The translations under genes were made by a program, and so were the position numbers. From the NCBI RefSeq assembly GCF_001984195.1, contig NZ_MTQN01000011.1:1240001-1304000 (forward strand): a stretch of 64,000 nucleotides of DNA, written 5' to 3'. Positions 8,956 to 17,790 of this stretch are shown in pieces. A model generated the notes under the pieces. The model made no database searches, was not told where the DNA came from, and worked only from the letters and a program-made list of their open reading frames with translations. Source of the stretch: Kribbella sp. ALI-6-A (lineage in GTDB: Bacteria; Actinomycetota; Actinomycetes; Propionibacteriales; Kribbellaceae). Positions within the stretch are counted from its first letter, which is position 1, and every line of letters starts with the position of its first letter.

Positions 8956-10539
8956 ATGCCCGTCACACCGATCACTCGTCGCACGTTGCTGGTGGCCGCA
9001 ACAACCGTTGCCGGCGCCACCGCGGTCGCCGCGACCGGCACGCTGCCCGCCGCCGGGTCGCCGCTGACCGACGCGACCGCCGCCGGACCGTCGCAGCCGC
9101 TCGCGAATCCGTTCACCCTCGGCATCGCCTCCGGCGACCCGGACTACCAGAGCGTCGTGCTGTGGACCCGGCTCGCGCTCGACCCGCTCGCCGCCGACGG
9201 CATGGGCGGCATGCCGAGCCGCCGGTACCAGGTGCAGTGGCAGGTCGCGCTCGACCCCGGCATGCGCCGCGTCGTCCGGGCCGGTGTCGTGTCCGCCGGA
9301 CCGGAGTCGGCGCACGCCGTTCACGTCGAGGTCCGCGGCTTGCTGCCCGGGCGTGAGTACTACTACCGGTTCCGTTGCGAGCGGCACCTGTCGGAGATCG
9401 GCCGGACGCTGACGACTCCCCTGCCGGGCACGTACGGAAGCCCGCTGCACATGGCCTTCGTGTCCTGCTCGAACTACGCGGGCGGCTACTTCACGGCGTA
9501 CCGGCGGATGGCGGAGGAGCACCCCTCGCTGGTGCTGCACCTGGGCGACTACATCTACGAAGGGGCCGGCGGCACCGGACCGCGCACGCACTCGCCGGCC
9601 AAGGAGATCTGGACGCTGGCCGACTACCGGGTCCGGCACGCGCAGTACCGGACCGACCCGGACCTGCAGGCCGCGCACGCCGTCGCGCCGTGGGTCGTGG
9701 TCTGGGACGACCACGAGCTGGAGAACAACTACGCCGACGAGATCCCGTCGCCGGCCGGGCAGGCCGGGTTCCTGGAGCGGCGCGCGGCGGCGTACCGGGC
9801 GTACTACGAGATGATGCCGCTGCGGCGCAGCTCGATCCCGAGCGGGATCGACATGCAGATCTACCGGCGGATCCAGTGGGGACGGCTGGCGTCGTTCCAC
9901 ATGCTCGACACCCGGCAGTACCGCAGCGACCAGGCCTGCAACGACACGACGTCGGACTGCCCGGCGGCGCTCGACCCGGCGCGCTCGATCACCGGTCCGG
10001 AGCAGGAGAAGTGGCTGCTGGACGGCCTCGGCCGCTCGTCGGCGACCTGGGACGTGCTCGGGCAGCAGGTGTTCTTCGGCGCTCGCGACTTCACCTCCGG
10101 CCCGGCCGTCAGCTACAGCATGGACGCCTGGGACGGGTACGCCGCCTCGCGGCAGCGCATCCTCGACGGCTTCCAGCAGCGCAACGTCACCAACCCGGTC
10201 GTGCTCACCGGCGACGTCCACAAGCACTACGCCAACAACCTGCTCGCCGACTTCCGCGACCCCGACTCGCGCCCGGTCGGCGTCGAGCTGGTCACCACGT
10301 CGATCACCTCCGGCGGCGACGGCCAGGACTTCCCGTCCGGCGGGCAGGTCCAGCTCGACGAGAACCCGCACATCAAGCTGCTGAACAACCAGCGCGGCTA
10401 CGTCAGCACCCACCTCACCCGCGACTCGCTGCGTGCGGACTTCAAGGTGATCCCGTACGTCAGCACCCCCGGAGCCCCGGTCTCGACCCGGGCCTCGTTC
10501 ACCGTCGAAGCCGGTCACCCGGGCCTCAACCCCGCCTGA
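8956..10539 (+). CDS. phoD: Secreted PhoD-like alkaline phosphatase/phosphodiesterase
   Basis: The protein has 527 residues and opens with a twin-arginine signal (ITRRTLLVAA, hydrophobic stretch, cut near residue 35), so it is exported folded. PhoD metal-site motifs are present: FVSCSNYAGGYFTAYRRMAEE is the entry region (first 12 residues most diagnostic), then LHLGDYIYEG, WDDHELENNYADE and VVLTGDVHKHY. PhoD enzymes use calcium and iron to release phosphate from mono- and diesters such as teichoic acids. The ATG at 8956 follows GGAG at 7 bases. A textbook terminator follows. No Pho box was recognised in the 151-base gap upstream. Confidence 0.92.
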   Translation: MPVTPITRRTLLVAATTVAGATAVAATGTLPAAGSPLTDATAAGPSQPLANPFTLGIASGDPDYQSVVLWTRLALDPLAADGMGGMPSRRYQVQWQVALDPGMRRVVRAGVVSAGPESAHAVHVEVRGLLPGREYYYRFRCERHLSEIGRTLTTPLPGTYGSPLHMAFVSCSNYAGGYFTAYRRMAEEHPSLVLHLGDYIYEGAGGTGPRTHSPAKEIWTLADYRVRHAQYRTDPDLQAAHAVAPWVVVWDDHELENNYADEIPSPAGQAGFLERRAAAYRAYYEMMPLRRSSIPSGIDMQIYRRIQWGRLASFHMLDTRQYRSDQACNDTTSDCPAALDPARSITGPEQEKWLLDGLGRSSATWDVLGQQVFFGARDFTSGPAVSYSMDAWDGYAASRQRILDGFQQRNVTNPVVLTGDVHKHYANNLLADFRDPDSRPVGVELVTTSITSGGDGQDFPSGGQVQLDENPHIKLLNNQRGYVSTHLTRDSLRADFKVIPYVSTPGAPVSTRASFTVEAGHPGLNPA

Positions 10540-10555
10540 CCGACCGGCCGTCCCC

Positions 10556-10597
10556 GCTCCCCGTCGCACCCACAAGGTGCGGCGGGGAGCTGCTTTT
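10556..10597 (+). terminator. Rho-independent terminator after phoD
   Basis: A 15-bp stem with one G-T wobble (10556-10570 with 10576-10590) and a 5-base loop is followed by TGCTTTTT. It is the clearest intrinsic terminator in the window. Confidence 0.9.
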
Positions 10598-10769
10598 TGT
10601 CCTTTCAAAGGCCATCGTTGTCAATGACCGTCCGTGCCTCCACAGCCTGTTTCTGTGCACTGTGTAGCGCGGTCATGCCTGATTAGCAGCGGCAACCCCT
10701 CGCTGTATCGACCGGTTCCGGATAACGTTGTCTCTCGACCTGACCGCCACCGACCGGAGCCCGATCACC

Positions 10770-13700
10770 GTGACAGTGCAGATCACCCGCGTCAGTTCGC
10801 CCGAGCTGTTCGTCGGCAGCGAGGACGACCCGCGCCAGATCCTGCGCGTGGAGCTGGTCCGTTCCAGCGCCGACGGCGCACTCGCCGTCCACGTCGAAGG
10901 CGACGGCGTGCGCGGTACGGCGGACCTGCCACCGGGCGAGGGACCAACCCGGATCGAGATCCCGCTGGAGATCGCGGCCGACCTGCGGACGGCCTACGGG
11001 ACCGAGCTGGCCGCGACCGTGACGATCACGGCCGGCGGGGCGGAAGTCGCTCGTGACGCCGGTGCGGTCGTGGTCGCCGAGCCGGGCTGGACGATGGTGA
11101 TGGTGTCGCACTTCCACTACGACCCGGTCTGGTGGAACACGCAGGCGGCCTACACGACCAGCTGGGACCTGCAAGGCCCCGACGGCACGACCCGGCCGGT
11201 CTACACGCACAACGCGTTCAGCCTGGTCGACGCTCACCTCAAGCTCGCGCTGCGCGACCCGGCGTACTGCTTCGTGCTGGCCGAGCTCGACTACCTGAAG
11301 CCCTACTTCGACACCTTCCCCGAGAACCGCGCCGTCCTGCGCCGGCTGATCGCGGAGGGCCGGGTCGAAATCATCGGCGGCACCTACAACGAGCCGAACA
11401 CGAACCTGACCGGCGCCGAGACGACCATCCGCAACATCGTGTACGGCGTCGGCTACCAGCGCGACATCCTCGGCGGCGATCCGCGCAACGCCTGGCAGCT
11501 GGACGTCTTCGGGCACGACCCGCAGTTCCCCGGCTACCTGGCCAAGGCCGGGCTGACCGGATCGGCCTGGGCCCGCGGGCCGTTCCACCAGTGGGGACCG
11601 CTGCGCCTGGCCTGGGGCGACCCGAAGGCCACCACGGCGGCGGTGATGCAGTTCCCCAGCGAGTTCGAGTGGATCAGTCCCAGCGGCGACGGCGTGCTCA
11701 CCCACTACATGCCCGACCACTACGGCCCGGGCTGGGACCTGCAGCACGCGCCGAGCGTCGAGGCCGCGGGCGACACGGCGTACCAGCTGTTCGCGACGCT
11801 GAAGACGGTGGCCGCGACGAAGAACACGCTGCTTCCGGTCGGCGGCGACTACACCCCGCCGAACAACTGGATCACCGCGCTGCACCACGACTGGGCCGAG
11901 CGCTACGTGTGGCCGAAGTTCGTCTGCGGGACCACGAAGCACTTCATGGACCGGGTCCGCGCCGAGCTGGACGCCGAGGGCCGCCGGCCGTCGCCGCAGT
12001 CGCGCGACATGAACCCGATCTACACCGGCAAGGACGTCTCCTACATCGACACCAAGCAGGCCCAGCGGGCCGCCGAGGTCGCCGCCGTCGACGCGGAGAA
12101 GCTCGGCACGTACGCCGACCTGCTCGGTCTCGGCCGGTTCGCGGAAGCCTCGCTGGACAAGGCCTGGCGGCAGCTCGCGTACGGCGCGCACCACGACGCG
12201 ATCACCGGATCGGAGTCGGACCAGGTCTACATCGACCTGGTCACCGGCTGGCGCGAGGCGCACGACCTGGCCGACACGGCCCGGACCGCCGCGCTCGAGG
12301 CGTTCGCGGCCCGGATCGACACCAGCGCGTTCGGCAGCACGGCGGTCGTCGTCACCAACACGCTCGGTTTCACGCGCACCGATCTGGTCACGGTGGAGCT
12401 GCCCGGACCGGGCGGAGTCGCTGTGCTCGGCCCGGACGGCGAGGTCCTGCCCTCGGTTGTCGAGGGCAACAAACTGACCTTCCTCGCCCGGGACGTCCCC
12501 TCGCTCGGCTGGCGCACCTACCAGCTCACCGACGGTACGCCGGGTGCCTGGGGCCCGGCCAACTCCGCCGAGACGGTGGAGAACGAGTACTTCCGGATCA
12601 CCGTCGACGCCTCCCGGGGCGGCGCGGTCAGCGGCATCGTCGACAAGCGCACCGGACGGCAGGTGCTCAAGGGTCTCGGCAACGAACTGCGGGTCTACCA
12701 GGAGTACCCGGACCACCCGCGCTTCGGCGAAGGCCCCTGGCACCTCACGCCGTCCGGCCCGGTGGTCGGCTCGTCGGAGGCGCCGGCGAAGGTGATCACC
12801 CAGACCGGACCGCTCGGCAGCCGGGTGATCAGCCGCGGCGAGGTCGACCGGATCGCCTACGAGTCCGTCGTCACGGCGTACGCGGGACTGGACCGGATCG
12901 AGTTCTGCACCCGGATCCTCGACCACGCGCAGTCCGACCGGCTGGTCCGGGTGAAGTTCCCGGCCGACGTTCCGGGGGCGCTGCCGGTCAGCGAGGTCGC
13001 CGGTGCGGTGGTCGGGCGCGGCTTCGGCCTGATCGACGTGGACAGCGAGCAGGCTCCGTGGACGCTGGACAACCCGGCGAACACCTGGTTCGGGCTCAGC
13101 TCGACCGCGCGGATCGAACTGGTGGACACCGACGGCGGATCGGTCGGCACCCGGCCGATGGCCGTCGCGGAGATCGTCGTCCCGGACGAGTCCGACCCGG
13201 CCGAGGTCCGCGACCTCGTCGTGGCGCTGGCCCGCGTCGGGGTCACCGCCACCACCTCCCGCGCGAGCGGCTCCCGCTACGGCAGTCTGCAGGTCGACTC
13301 CAACCTTCCCGATCTGCGCATCCTCGTCGGCTCGGCGGCGGCGCTGCTCGATGCTCCAGGCAACGAAGTTACGGCCTTCTACGTGCCGCCCCGGACGGCA
13401 TTGGCCGACGTCTGGCAGCCGAACGCGGACGTGCGGGACGTGCGGGCGATCCCCGCGCTCGTGCTGCCCACCCAGGACGCCGTCGCGGCCGCCATCGCGG
13501 AACTCGGCCAGGCCCGGATCACCGCGACCGTGGCGGGCGACGGGGTGATCGAGGACTTCACCGACGCGACCGTCGCGCTGCTGACTTACGGCCTGCCCGG
13601 TTTCGCCGTGGACGCGACCGGCGCGCTGCATGCCTCGCTCATGCGGTCCTGCACCGGCTGGCCGGCCGGAATCTGGATCGACCCGCCCCGGCGTTCGGCG

Positions 13701-15029
13701 CCGGACGGATCGTCGTTCCAGCTCCAGCACTGGACCCATGAGTTCCGCTACGCGCTGACCGCCGGTGACGGCGACTGGCGTGCGCTCCAGTTGCCGGCGC
13801 GCGGTCAGGAGTTCTCCTCGCCGTTGCTGGCAGCAACTACCACCGGCCACACCGGACCGTTGCCCGCGAGTCATTCGCTGCTCAGGGTCACCCCTGAGCG
13901 CGACGTCCTGATCTCCACCGTCAAGCCGGCCGGCAATCCGATCGCACACGGTTCCGGTCGTCCCGCCGACCCGCGCGAAGGTGTCACGCTCCGCCTCGTC
14001 GAGGCGACCGGTCTCGGCGCGACGGCGACCGTCACTTCTGCCCTGCCGATCACTGCGGCGACCCAGGCCGATCTGCTGGAGCACCGCGGCGCCGCGCTCG
14101 ACGTTGCCGACGGCACCCTCACGGTCGACCTGACCGGTTCCGCGGTCGACACCTACGTCCTCGACCTCGAGCACGAAGCCGCGGCAGGCTCCAGCGTGCT
14201 CGGACAGGCCGCGGAGATCGCGCAACCGTCGTACTCGCGGTACTGGCTGCACAACCGGGGTCCTGCGCAGATGGGCTTCCTTCCGGTCAGCCTGTCGGTC
14301 TCCCCCACCGTCGCGCGGACCGCCGGCTCGAAGTTCGAGGTCTCGATGGTGGTCGCCAACCAGTACGCCGACGCGGTCGCGGTCGGCGTGCTGTCTCTCG
14401 ACCTGCCGGAGGGCTGGACGACCGACCAGCCGGACCGCACGCTGCGGCTCGAGCCGGGCGGCTATGTCCGTCATCTCGCCTACGTTCACCCACCCGCGGA
14501 CTGCGAGCCAGGCCAGTACTTCGTCGCTGCCCGGGTCGACACCGCTACGGATCACCTGGCCGGTGGAGCGGGAGTGCGGTCGGTCGAGGACGTCGTCACC
14601 GTCTTCGTCGGGGAGAGCCCTGAGCTGACCGCGACGCTGGGCTTCGCCATGGCGCCGGCCGAACCGCCGAGCCCCAACGCCGGAGCGGCCGAAGGCGAGC
14701 CGGGGCGCCCGACCGGATTGACCGTCACGCCGGCCACGCAGGATCTGCGGCTCGACCCTGGTTCGACGGCGACGCTGGAGCTGGTCTTCGCGAACGACAC
14801 CTCGGCCGAGATCCGCGCCGAGCTGCAGCTGGCGTCGCCGTACGGGACCTGGTCGTGGCTGCCGGAACCGGTCCGCGCGGTCGTCGTACCGGCGAAGACG
14901 TCGGTGACCGTCGGTGTACCGGTGGTGGCTCCTGCGGACGCGACCCCGGCGCATGCCTGGGTGCTGCCGAAGGTGATGTGGTTCGGGCGAGCCCAGTACG
15001 CGCCGACCGTGCGACTGGAGATCCTGTGA
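10770..15029 (+). CDS. GH38 alpha-mannosidase, very large, with C-terminal NEW3-like region
   Basis: At about 1,419 residues this is longer than the usual bacterial GH38 (around 1,000). After a 100-residue N-terminal region the catalytic domain begins with the zinc site HFHYDPVWW. The nucleophile Asp lies in WQLDVFGHDPQFPGY, and HHDAITGSESDQ marks the mid domain. The last 350 residues contain beta-sandwich sequence resembling NPCBM-associated NEW3 domains (LEPGGYVRHLAYVHPP). No signal peptide is evident. GTG at 10770 is chosen because GGAG lies 10 bases before it; a TTG at 10728 lacks such a site, so the start is uncertain by 14 codons. Its stop overlaps the next start (GTGA), which links it to the small His-rich protein and the ROK kinase downstream. 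Confidence 0.9.
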   Translation: MTVQITRVSSPELFVGSEDDPRQILRVELVRSSADGALAVHVEGDGVRGTADLPPGEGPTRIEIPLEIAADLRTAYGTELAATVTITAGGAEVARDAGAVVVAEPGWTMVMVSHFHYDPVWWNTQAAYTTSWDLQGPDGTTRPVYTHNAFSLVDAHLKLALRDPAYCFVLAELDYLKPYFDTFPENRAVLRRLIAEGRVEIIGGTYNEPNTNLTGAETTIRNIVYGVGYQRDILGGDPRNAWQLDVFGHDPQFPGYLAKAGLTGSAWARGPFHQWGPLRLAWGDPKATTAAVMQFPSEFEWISPSGDGVLTHYMPDHYGPGWDLQHAPSVEAAGDTAYQLFATLKTVAATKNTLLPVGGDYTPPNNWITALHHDWAERYVWPKFVCGTTKHFMDRVRAELDAEGRRPSPQSRDMNPIYTGKDVSYIDTKQAQRAAEVAAVDAEKLGTYADLLGLGRFAEASLDKAWRQLAYGAHHDAITGSESDQVYIDLVTGWREAHDLADTARTAALEAFAARIDTSAFGSTAVVVTNTLGFTRTDLVTVELPGPGGVAVLGPDGEVLPSVVEGNKLTFLARDVPSLGWRTYQLTDGTPGAWGPANSAETVENEYFRITVDASRGGAVSGIVDKRTGRQVLKGLGNELRVYQEYPDHPRFGEGPWHLTPSGPVVGSSEAPAKVITQTGPLGSRVISRGEVDRIAYESVVTAYAGLDRIEFCTRILDHAQSDRLVRVKFPADVPGALPVSEVAGAVVGRGFGLIDVDSEQAPWTLDNPANTWFGLSSTARIELVDTDGGSVGTRPMAVAEIVVPDESDPAEVRDLVVALARVGVTATTSRASGSRYGSLQVDSNLPDLRILVGSAAALLDAPGNEVTAFYVPPRTALADVWQPNADVRDVRAIPALVLPTQDAVAAAIAELGQARITATVAGDGVIEDFTDATVALLTYGLPGFAVDATGALHASLMRSCTGWPAGIWIDPPRRSAPDGSSFQLQHWTHEFRYALTAGDGDWRALQLPARGQEFSSPLLAATTTGHTGPLPASHSLLRVTPERDVLISTVKPAGNPIAHGSGRPADPREGVTLRLVEATGLGATATVTSALPITAATQADLLEHRGAALDVADGTLTVDLTGSAVDTYVLDLEHEAAAGSSVLGQAAEIAQPSYSRYWLHNRGPAQMGFLPVSLSVSPTVARTAGSKFEVSMVVANQYADAVAVGVLSLDLPEGWTTDQPDRTLRLEPGGYVRHLAYVHPPADCEPGQYFVAARVDTATDHLAGGAGVRSVEDVVTVFVGESPELTATLGFAMAPAEPPSPNAGAAEGEPGRPTGLTVTPATQDLRLDPGSTATLELVFANDTSAEIRAELQLASPYGTWSWLPEPVRAVVVPAKTSVTVGVPVVAPADATPAHAWVLPKVMWFGRAQYAPTVRLEIL

Positions 15030-15685
15030 CGGCCGCTCTCGCCAGGCCCGCCATCAGCGGGCCCGGGCATTCAGCTGCGCACGATCACGGTCACGGTCAC
15101 GGGCATTCCGGTGCGCCGATCGCGCCCGACGACGTGATGGCCTACCTGAACGGCCGGCCGATCCCCCGCACGCTGCTGGACGAGCGCCTGGCCGCCCTGC
15201 GCTCCGGCGACGCCGCCTGCGTGCTGCCGAAGCCCGGCAGCCGCGAAGCCCGGCAGCTCACCCGGTGGGTGGCCCAGGTGATCATCACCGAGCAGCTGTG
15301 CCACGACGAGCTGAGCCGTCGTACCGACGTCATACCGGAGCCTGCTGCTCGCCCCTTGGACGTGTCGGCCGCCATCGCCGTCGGGTCGATCACGGCCGCC
15401 GCTCTCGCCGGATCGGAGCCGGTACGCCGGGTTGCCGCGCTGGTGAGCGCCGGCGTGGCGATCCCGCGTGAGCAGCTGGAGTACGCCGCTGACGTCCTCG
15501 GTGTGCCGGCGCCGGCCGACCCCGACGTACCGGTGGACCGCTGGCACGCCGAGCTGCTCGACAGTGCCCGGCTGGAGGCGTTCGCCCGCTGGCTGAACCG
15601 GGCCATGCACGAACGGGTCCAGCTGGTCCACGGCCTGGAGCACCCCGGCGACAGCAACCAACCTGACAACCTGCACCGGCACTGA
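15026..15685 (+). CDS. Small protein with His-rich N-terminus, unrecognised function
   Basis: I do not recognise this 219-residue protein with confidence. The N-terminus has a metal-binding-like run HDHGHGHGH at about residues 19-27. The next 80 residues (VMAYLNGRPIPRTLLDERL, then a helical segment ending in RWVAQVIITEQL) look like the helical N-terminal part of SurA/foldase-type proteins, but no peptidyl-prolyl isomerase domain follows. The GTG start at 15026 overlaps the mannosidase stop by 4 bases with GGAG 6 bases upstream, so the two are translationally coupled. The kinase gene follows after 10 bases. Context suggests an accessory role in mannoside metabolism; that is inference. Confidence 0.75.
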   Translation: MTAALARPAISGPGHSAAHDHGHGHGHSGAPIAPDDVMAYLNGRPIPRTLLDERLAALRSGDAACVLPKPGSREARQLTRWVAQVIITEQLCHDELSRRTDVIPEPAARPLDVSAAIAVGSITAAALAGSEPVRRVAALVSAGVAIPREQLEYAADVLGVPAPADPDVPVDRWHAELLDSARLEAFARWLNRAMHERVQLVHGLEHPGDSNQPDNLHRH

Positions 15686-15695
15686 CGGGGGGATC

Positions 15696-16610
15696 ATGAG
15701 CGACGAGTCAGCGACCGTTCTCGGCATCGACATCGGCGGCACCAAGATGGCCGCCGCGCTGGTGGCGGCCGACGGGACGATCCGCACCGAGGACCGGATC
15801 CTCACCCCCTCGGGTGACGCCGACCAGGTCTTCGCCGCGCTCGCCGAACTGGTCGCGCGGGTGGTGGACGGCAGTACGCCGATCGCGGTCGGCATCGGCT
15901 CGGCCGGGCCGCTCGACCTCACCCACGGTCTCGTCTCCCCGGTGAACATCACCGGCTGGCGGGACTTCCCGCTGGTCGACCGCGTCCGCGCCCTGGTCGG
16001 CGACGTACCGGTCGAGCTCGGCGTCGACGGGCACTGCTTCGCGCTCGGCGAGTCCTGGACCGGTGCGGGCCGCGCGGTCGACACACTGCTCGGCATCGTC
16101 GTCTCGACCGGCGTCGGCGCCGGGATCGTTGTCGACGGCAAGCCCTTGCTCGGCCAATCCGGCAACGCGGCGCATCTGGGGCACATGGTGGTCGACCTGG
16201 ACGGCGAGGCGTGCGCCTGCGGCTCGTTCGGCTGCGTCGAGACCTATGCCAGCGGTCCCCGGATGGTCGCCCGGGCCCAGCGGCGCGGCTGGCGCCCCGA
16301 CCAGCAGGTCGACGCCGCCGTGCTGTCGGCGGACGCCGCGGCCGGCGACGAGATCGCCCTCGCGATCTTCGACGACGGCGCGCAGGCCCTTGCCGCAGGC
16401 ATCGTCGCGACCGCCGTCACCGTCGATCTCACCACCGTCGTGATCGGTGGCGGTGTCGCGAAGGCCGGCCCGGTCCTGTTCGACCCGGTCGGCCGGTGGG
16501 TGAAGCGCCTGGCCCAGCTGCCCTTCGTCACCGCTCTGACCGTCGAGCCCGCCCAGCTCGCCAACGCCGGCCTGCTCGGCGCCGCCCGGCTGGCCTGGGC
16601 GGCCGTCTGA
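15696..16610 (+). CDS. ROK-family sugar kinase
   Basis: The 304-residue protein has no DNA-binding domain and is a cytoplasmic sugar kinase of the glucokinase/N-acetylmannosamine-kinase group. The phosphate-binding GIDIGGTKMAAALV opens it, and the zinc motif CACGSFGCVE is intact at about residue 170, in contrast with the ROK regulator at 4827. The catalytic Asp region reads GVDGHCFALGE rather than the common NDANAA form, so the Asp is kept while its neighbours differ. As third gene of the mannosidase operon it may phosphorylate the released hexose; glucose is an alternative. The ATG follows a run of six G. Confidence 0.88.
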   Translation: MSDESATVLGIDIGGTKMAAALVAADGTIRTEDRILTPSGDADQVFAALAELVARVVDGSTPIAVGIGSAGPLDLTHGLVSPVNITGWRDFPLVDRVRALVGDVPVELGVDGHCFALGESWTGAGRAVDTLLGIVVSTGVGAGIVVDGKPLLGQSGNAAHLGHMVVDLDGEACACGSFGCVETYASGPRMVARAQRRGWRPDQQVDAAVLSADAAAGDEIALAIFDDGAQALAAGIVATAVTVDLTTVVIGGGVAKAGPVLFDPVGRWVKRLAQLPFVTALTVEPAQLANAGLLGAARLAWAAV

Positions 16611-16976
16611 GCTGTCGCCCCGGCGGTAATTGAATTCTGTCGGACAGTCCGACGGAACCCGGCGTGACGGTCGCGGCACCGGCTGCAGCCCTAACGCACA
16701 CAAGTGGCGCGCAGAAACGGATTCCGCGCGCAATTTTGGGCAATTTTTACCCAATGCCGAAAAGTCTGTAACGGCGACCCCGTTCCACCCGATGCAACGG
16801 ATGGATGGGGTGGGGGCACGTCATCCAAGGGCAGTCAGGGGGGCCTGCATGCCAGGGATTGACCACTTGTGGGTGCGGCGGAGAGGCGACTCTCCGCCAC
16901 ACCCGCGGGAAACGCAGTCGTACGCACGTCCACCAGCGTTGCCCAGGGCAATGCTCGACCCGAGGAACTGGTGTTG
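16611..16976 (+). promoter_or_regulatory. Gene-free leader region with several hairpins
   Basis: No gene is apparent here. After the palindrome at 16639 comes an AT-rich patch (16730-16765) with two CAATTTT repeats 10 bases apart and a small TTGGG/CCCAA stem, a plausible promoter. Downstream, a 9-bp perfect stem with a GCGA tetraloop (16877-16898) is extended by GGGTG/CACCC at 16871-16875 and 16900-16904. A second stem (16936-16942 with 16948-16954) sits just before the ribosome binding site at 16962. The arrangement resembles a structured 5' leader of the membrane-protein gene. I could not match it to a known riboswitch. Confidence 0.4.
16639..16653. repeat. Perfect 15-bp palindrome GTCGGAC-A-GTCCGAC
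   Basis: Two 7-base arms around a single A, starting 28 bases after the kinase stop. The symmetry with one central base looks like a repressor operator more than a terminator, because no T-run follows. It lies 324 bases upstream of the next start. Confidence 0.5.
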
Positions 16977-17519
16977 ATGGACGTTGCCGTACTTGTCGTC
17001 TTCGCCTTGTTCTTCACCGCGCTGGTCGTCGTGACCACCAGCGCGCACGGCCGCGTCCGGGCCTCGGTCCGCCGTCCGCGGCTGTTCCAGCTGGTTGTCG
17101 TCGGCGCCGCCGCCGCGACGGTTCCGGTCGATGTGTACGCCGTGGTGTACGGCACCGTCGCCGGGACACCGGTCGCCGCGGTCTCCGACCGCCTGCTGCT
17201 GCTGAACGTCGCCGCCGCGTGCGGCGTCGCGGCCCTGCACGAGTCCCTCCGGGGACACGCCGTCACCGCCGTACTCGACCCGGACGACCGGTCCGCGTCC
17301 GAGGAGCCGGTGCGGATGGGCGTGCTGGGCTGGACCGGCCCACTGATCGCTCTCGTCGCGGTCACCGCCGTGATCGCGCTCGGCTCCCGGGGGAACGGGA
17401 ACGAGCTCGGCCACGTCGGATCTGTCTGGGCCGTCTACTCGCTGCTCGTCTGCGTGATCAGCGCCTACGCGCTGCTGCGGCGACAAGCGGTGAGTGCGAT
17501 CGATCCTCGGGAGGGATGA
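16977..17519 (+). CDS. Small integral membrane protein, unknown
   Basis: The 180-residue product has about four or five hydrophobic segments: near residues 3-22, 37-60, 72-90, 112-132 and 146-165. The loop around residues 95-110 is charged (DPDDRSASEE). I recognise no family. The ATG at 16977 is chosen because it begins directly at the first membrane segment and GAGGA lies 10 bases before it; upstream in-frame starts would add Arg-rich sequence across the leader hairpins. It is convergent with the megasynthase gene, separated by a hairpin-rich 271-base gap. Confidence 0.7.
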   Translation: MDVAVLVVFALFFTALVVVTTSAHGRVRASVRRPRLFQLVVVGAAAATVPVDVYAVVYGTVAGTPVAAVSDRLLLLNVAAACGVAALHESLRGHAVTAVLDPDDRSASEEPVRMGVLGWTGPLIALVAVTAVIALGSRGNGNELGHVGSVWAVYSLLVCVISAYALLRRQAVSAIDPREG

Positions 17520-17530
17520 GGATCGACGCG

Positions 17531-17613
17531 GGTTCTGCACCGCGGACGGTGGGCCGGTGACCGCGGGGAGGGCGGCCACCGGGGAACCACACCCCCGTCC
17601 ACGGTGCAGAACC
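17531..17613. terminator. Long imperfect hairpin between convergent genes
   Basis: An outer stem of about 23 bp with two mismatches joins 17531-17553 to 17591-17613, and an inner CCGGTG/CACCGG stem extends it. It begins 11 bases after the stop of the small membrane protein gene and is a likely terminator for that gene, perhaps acting in both directions. Confidence 0.65.
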
Positions 17614-17627
17614 GAAGTCCCCGGGTG

Positions 17628-17660
17628 AAAACCCGCCCGCCGGGAGGACACCGGGCGGGG
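17628..17660 (-). terminator. Terminator for the megasynthase gene
   Basis: Read on the minus strand, CCCGCCCG and CGGGCGGG form an 8-bp stem (17652-17659 with 17632-17639) followed directly by TTTT at 17631-17628. It lies about 130 bases beyond the megasynthase stop. Confidence 0.65.
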
Positions 17661-17661
17661 C

Positions 17662-17685
17662 TTCGGCGCAGCGGACTGCGCCGAA
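17662..17685. repeat. Perfect 10-bp hairpin with CGGA loop
   Basis: TTCGGCGCAG at 17662-17671 pairs with CTGCGCCGAA at 17676-17685. Shorter stems follow at about 17701-17790, including GTGGGC-GGA-GCCCAC. Together they make the convergent gap a chain of hairpins. Confidence 0.7.
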
Positions 17686-17790
17686 TCGGCGATGGGTTGG
17701 CTGGCAGGTCCACCCTCAGGCGAGACTGAGGTGCTGGATGCCTCCAGCCCTTTCCGAGGGCGAGGTGGGCGGAGCCCACGAGCCCGAAGG

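Noticed and set aside
10624..10676. ATGACCG...CGGTCAT inverted pair upstream of the mannosidase gene
   Set aside because: Seven-base arms 39 bases apart are expected by chance in a window of this size.
10683..14954. A 1,423-codon minus-strand open frame opposite the GH38 gene
   Set aside because: Arg/Gly/Asp-rich translation without motifs, while the other strand has clear GH38 catalytic motifs.
16780..16960. A c-di-AMP or cobalamin riboswitch
   Set aside because: The stems do not show the conserved boxes of these classes as I know them.
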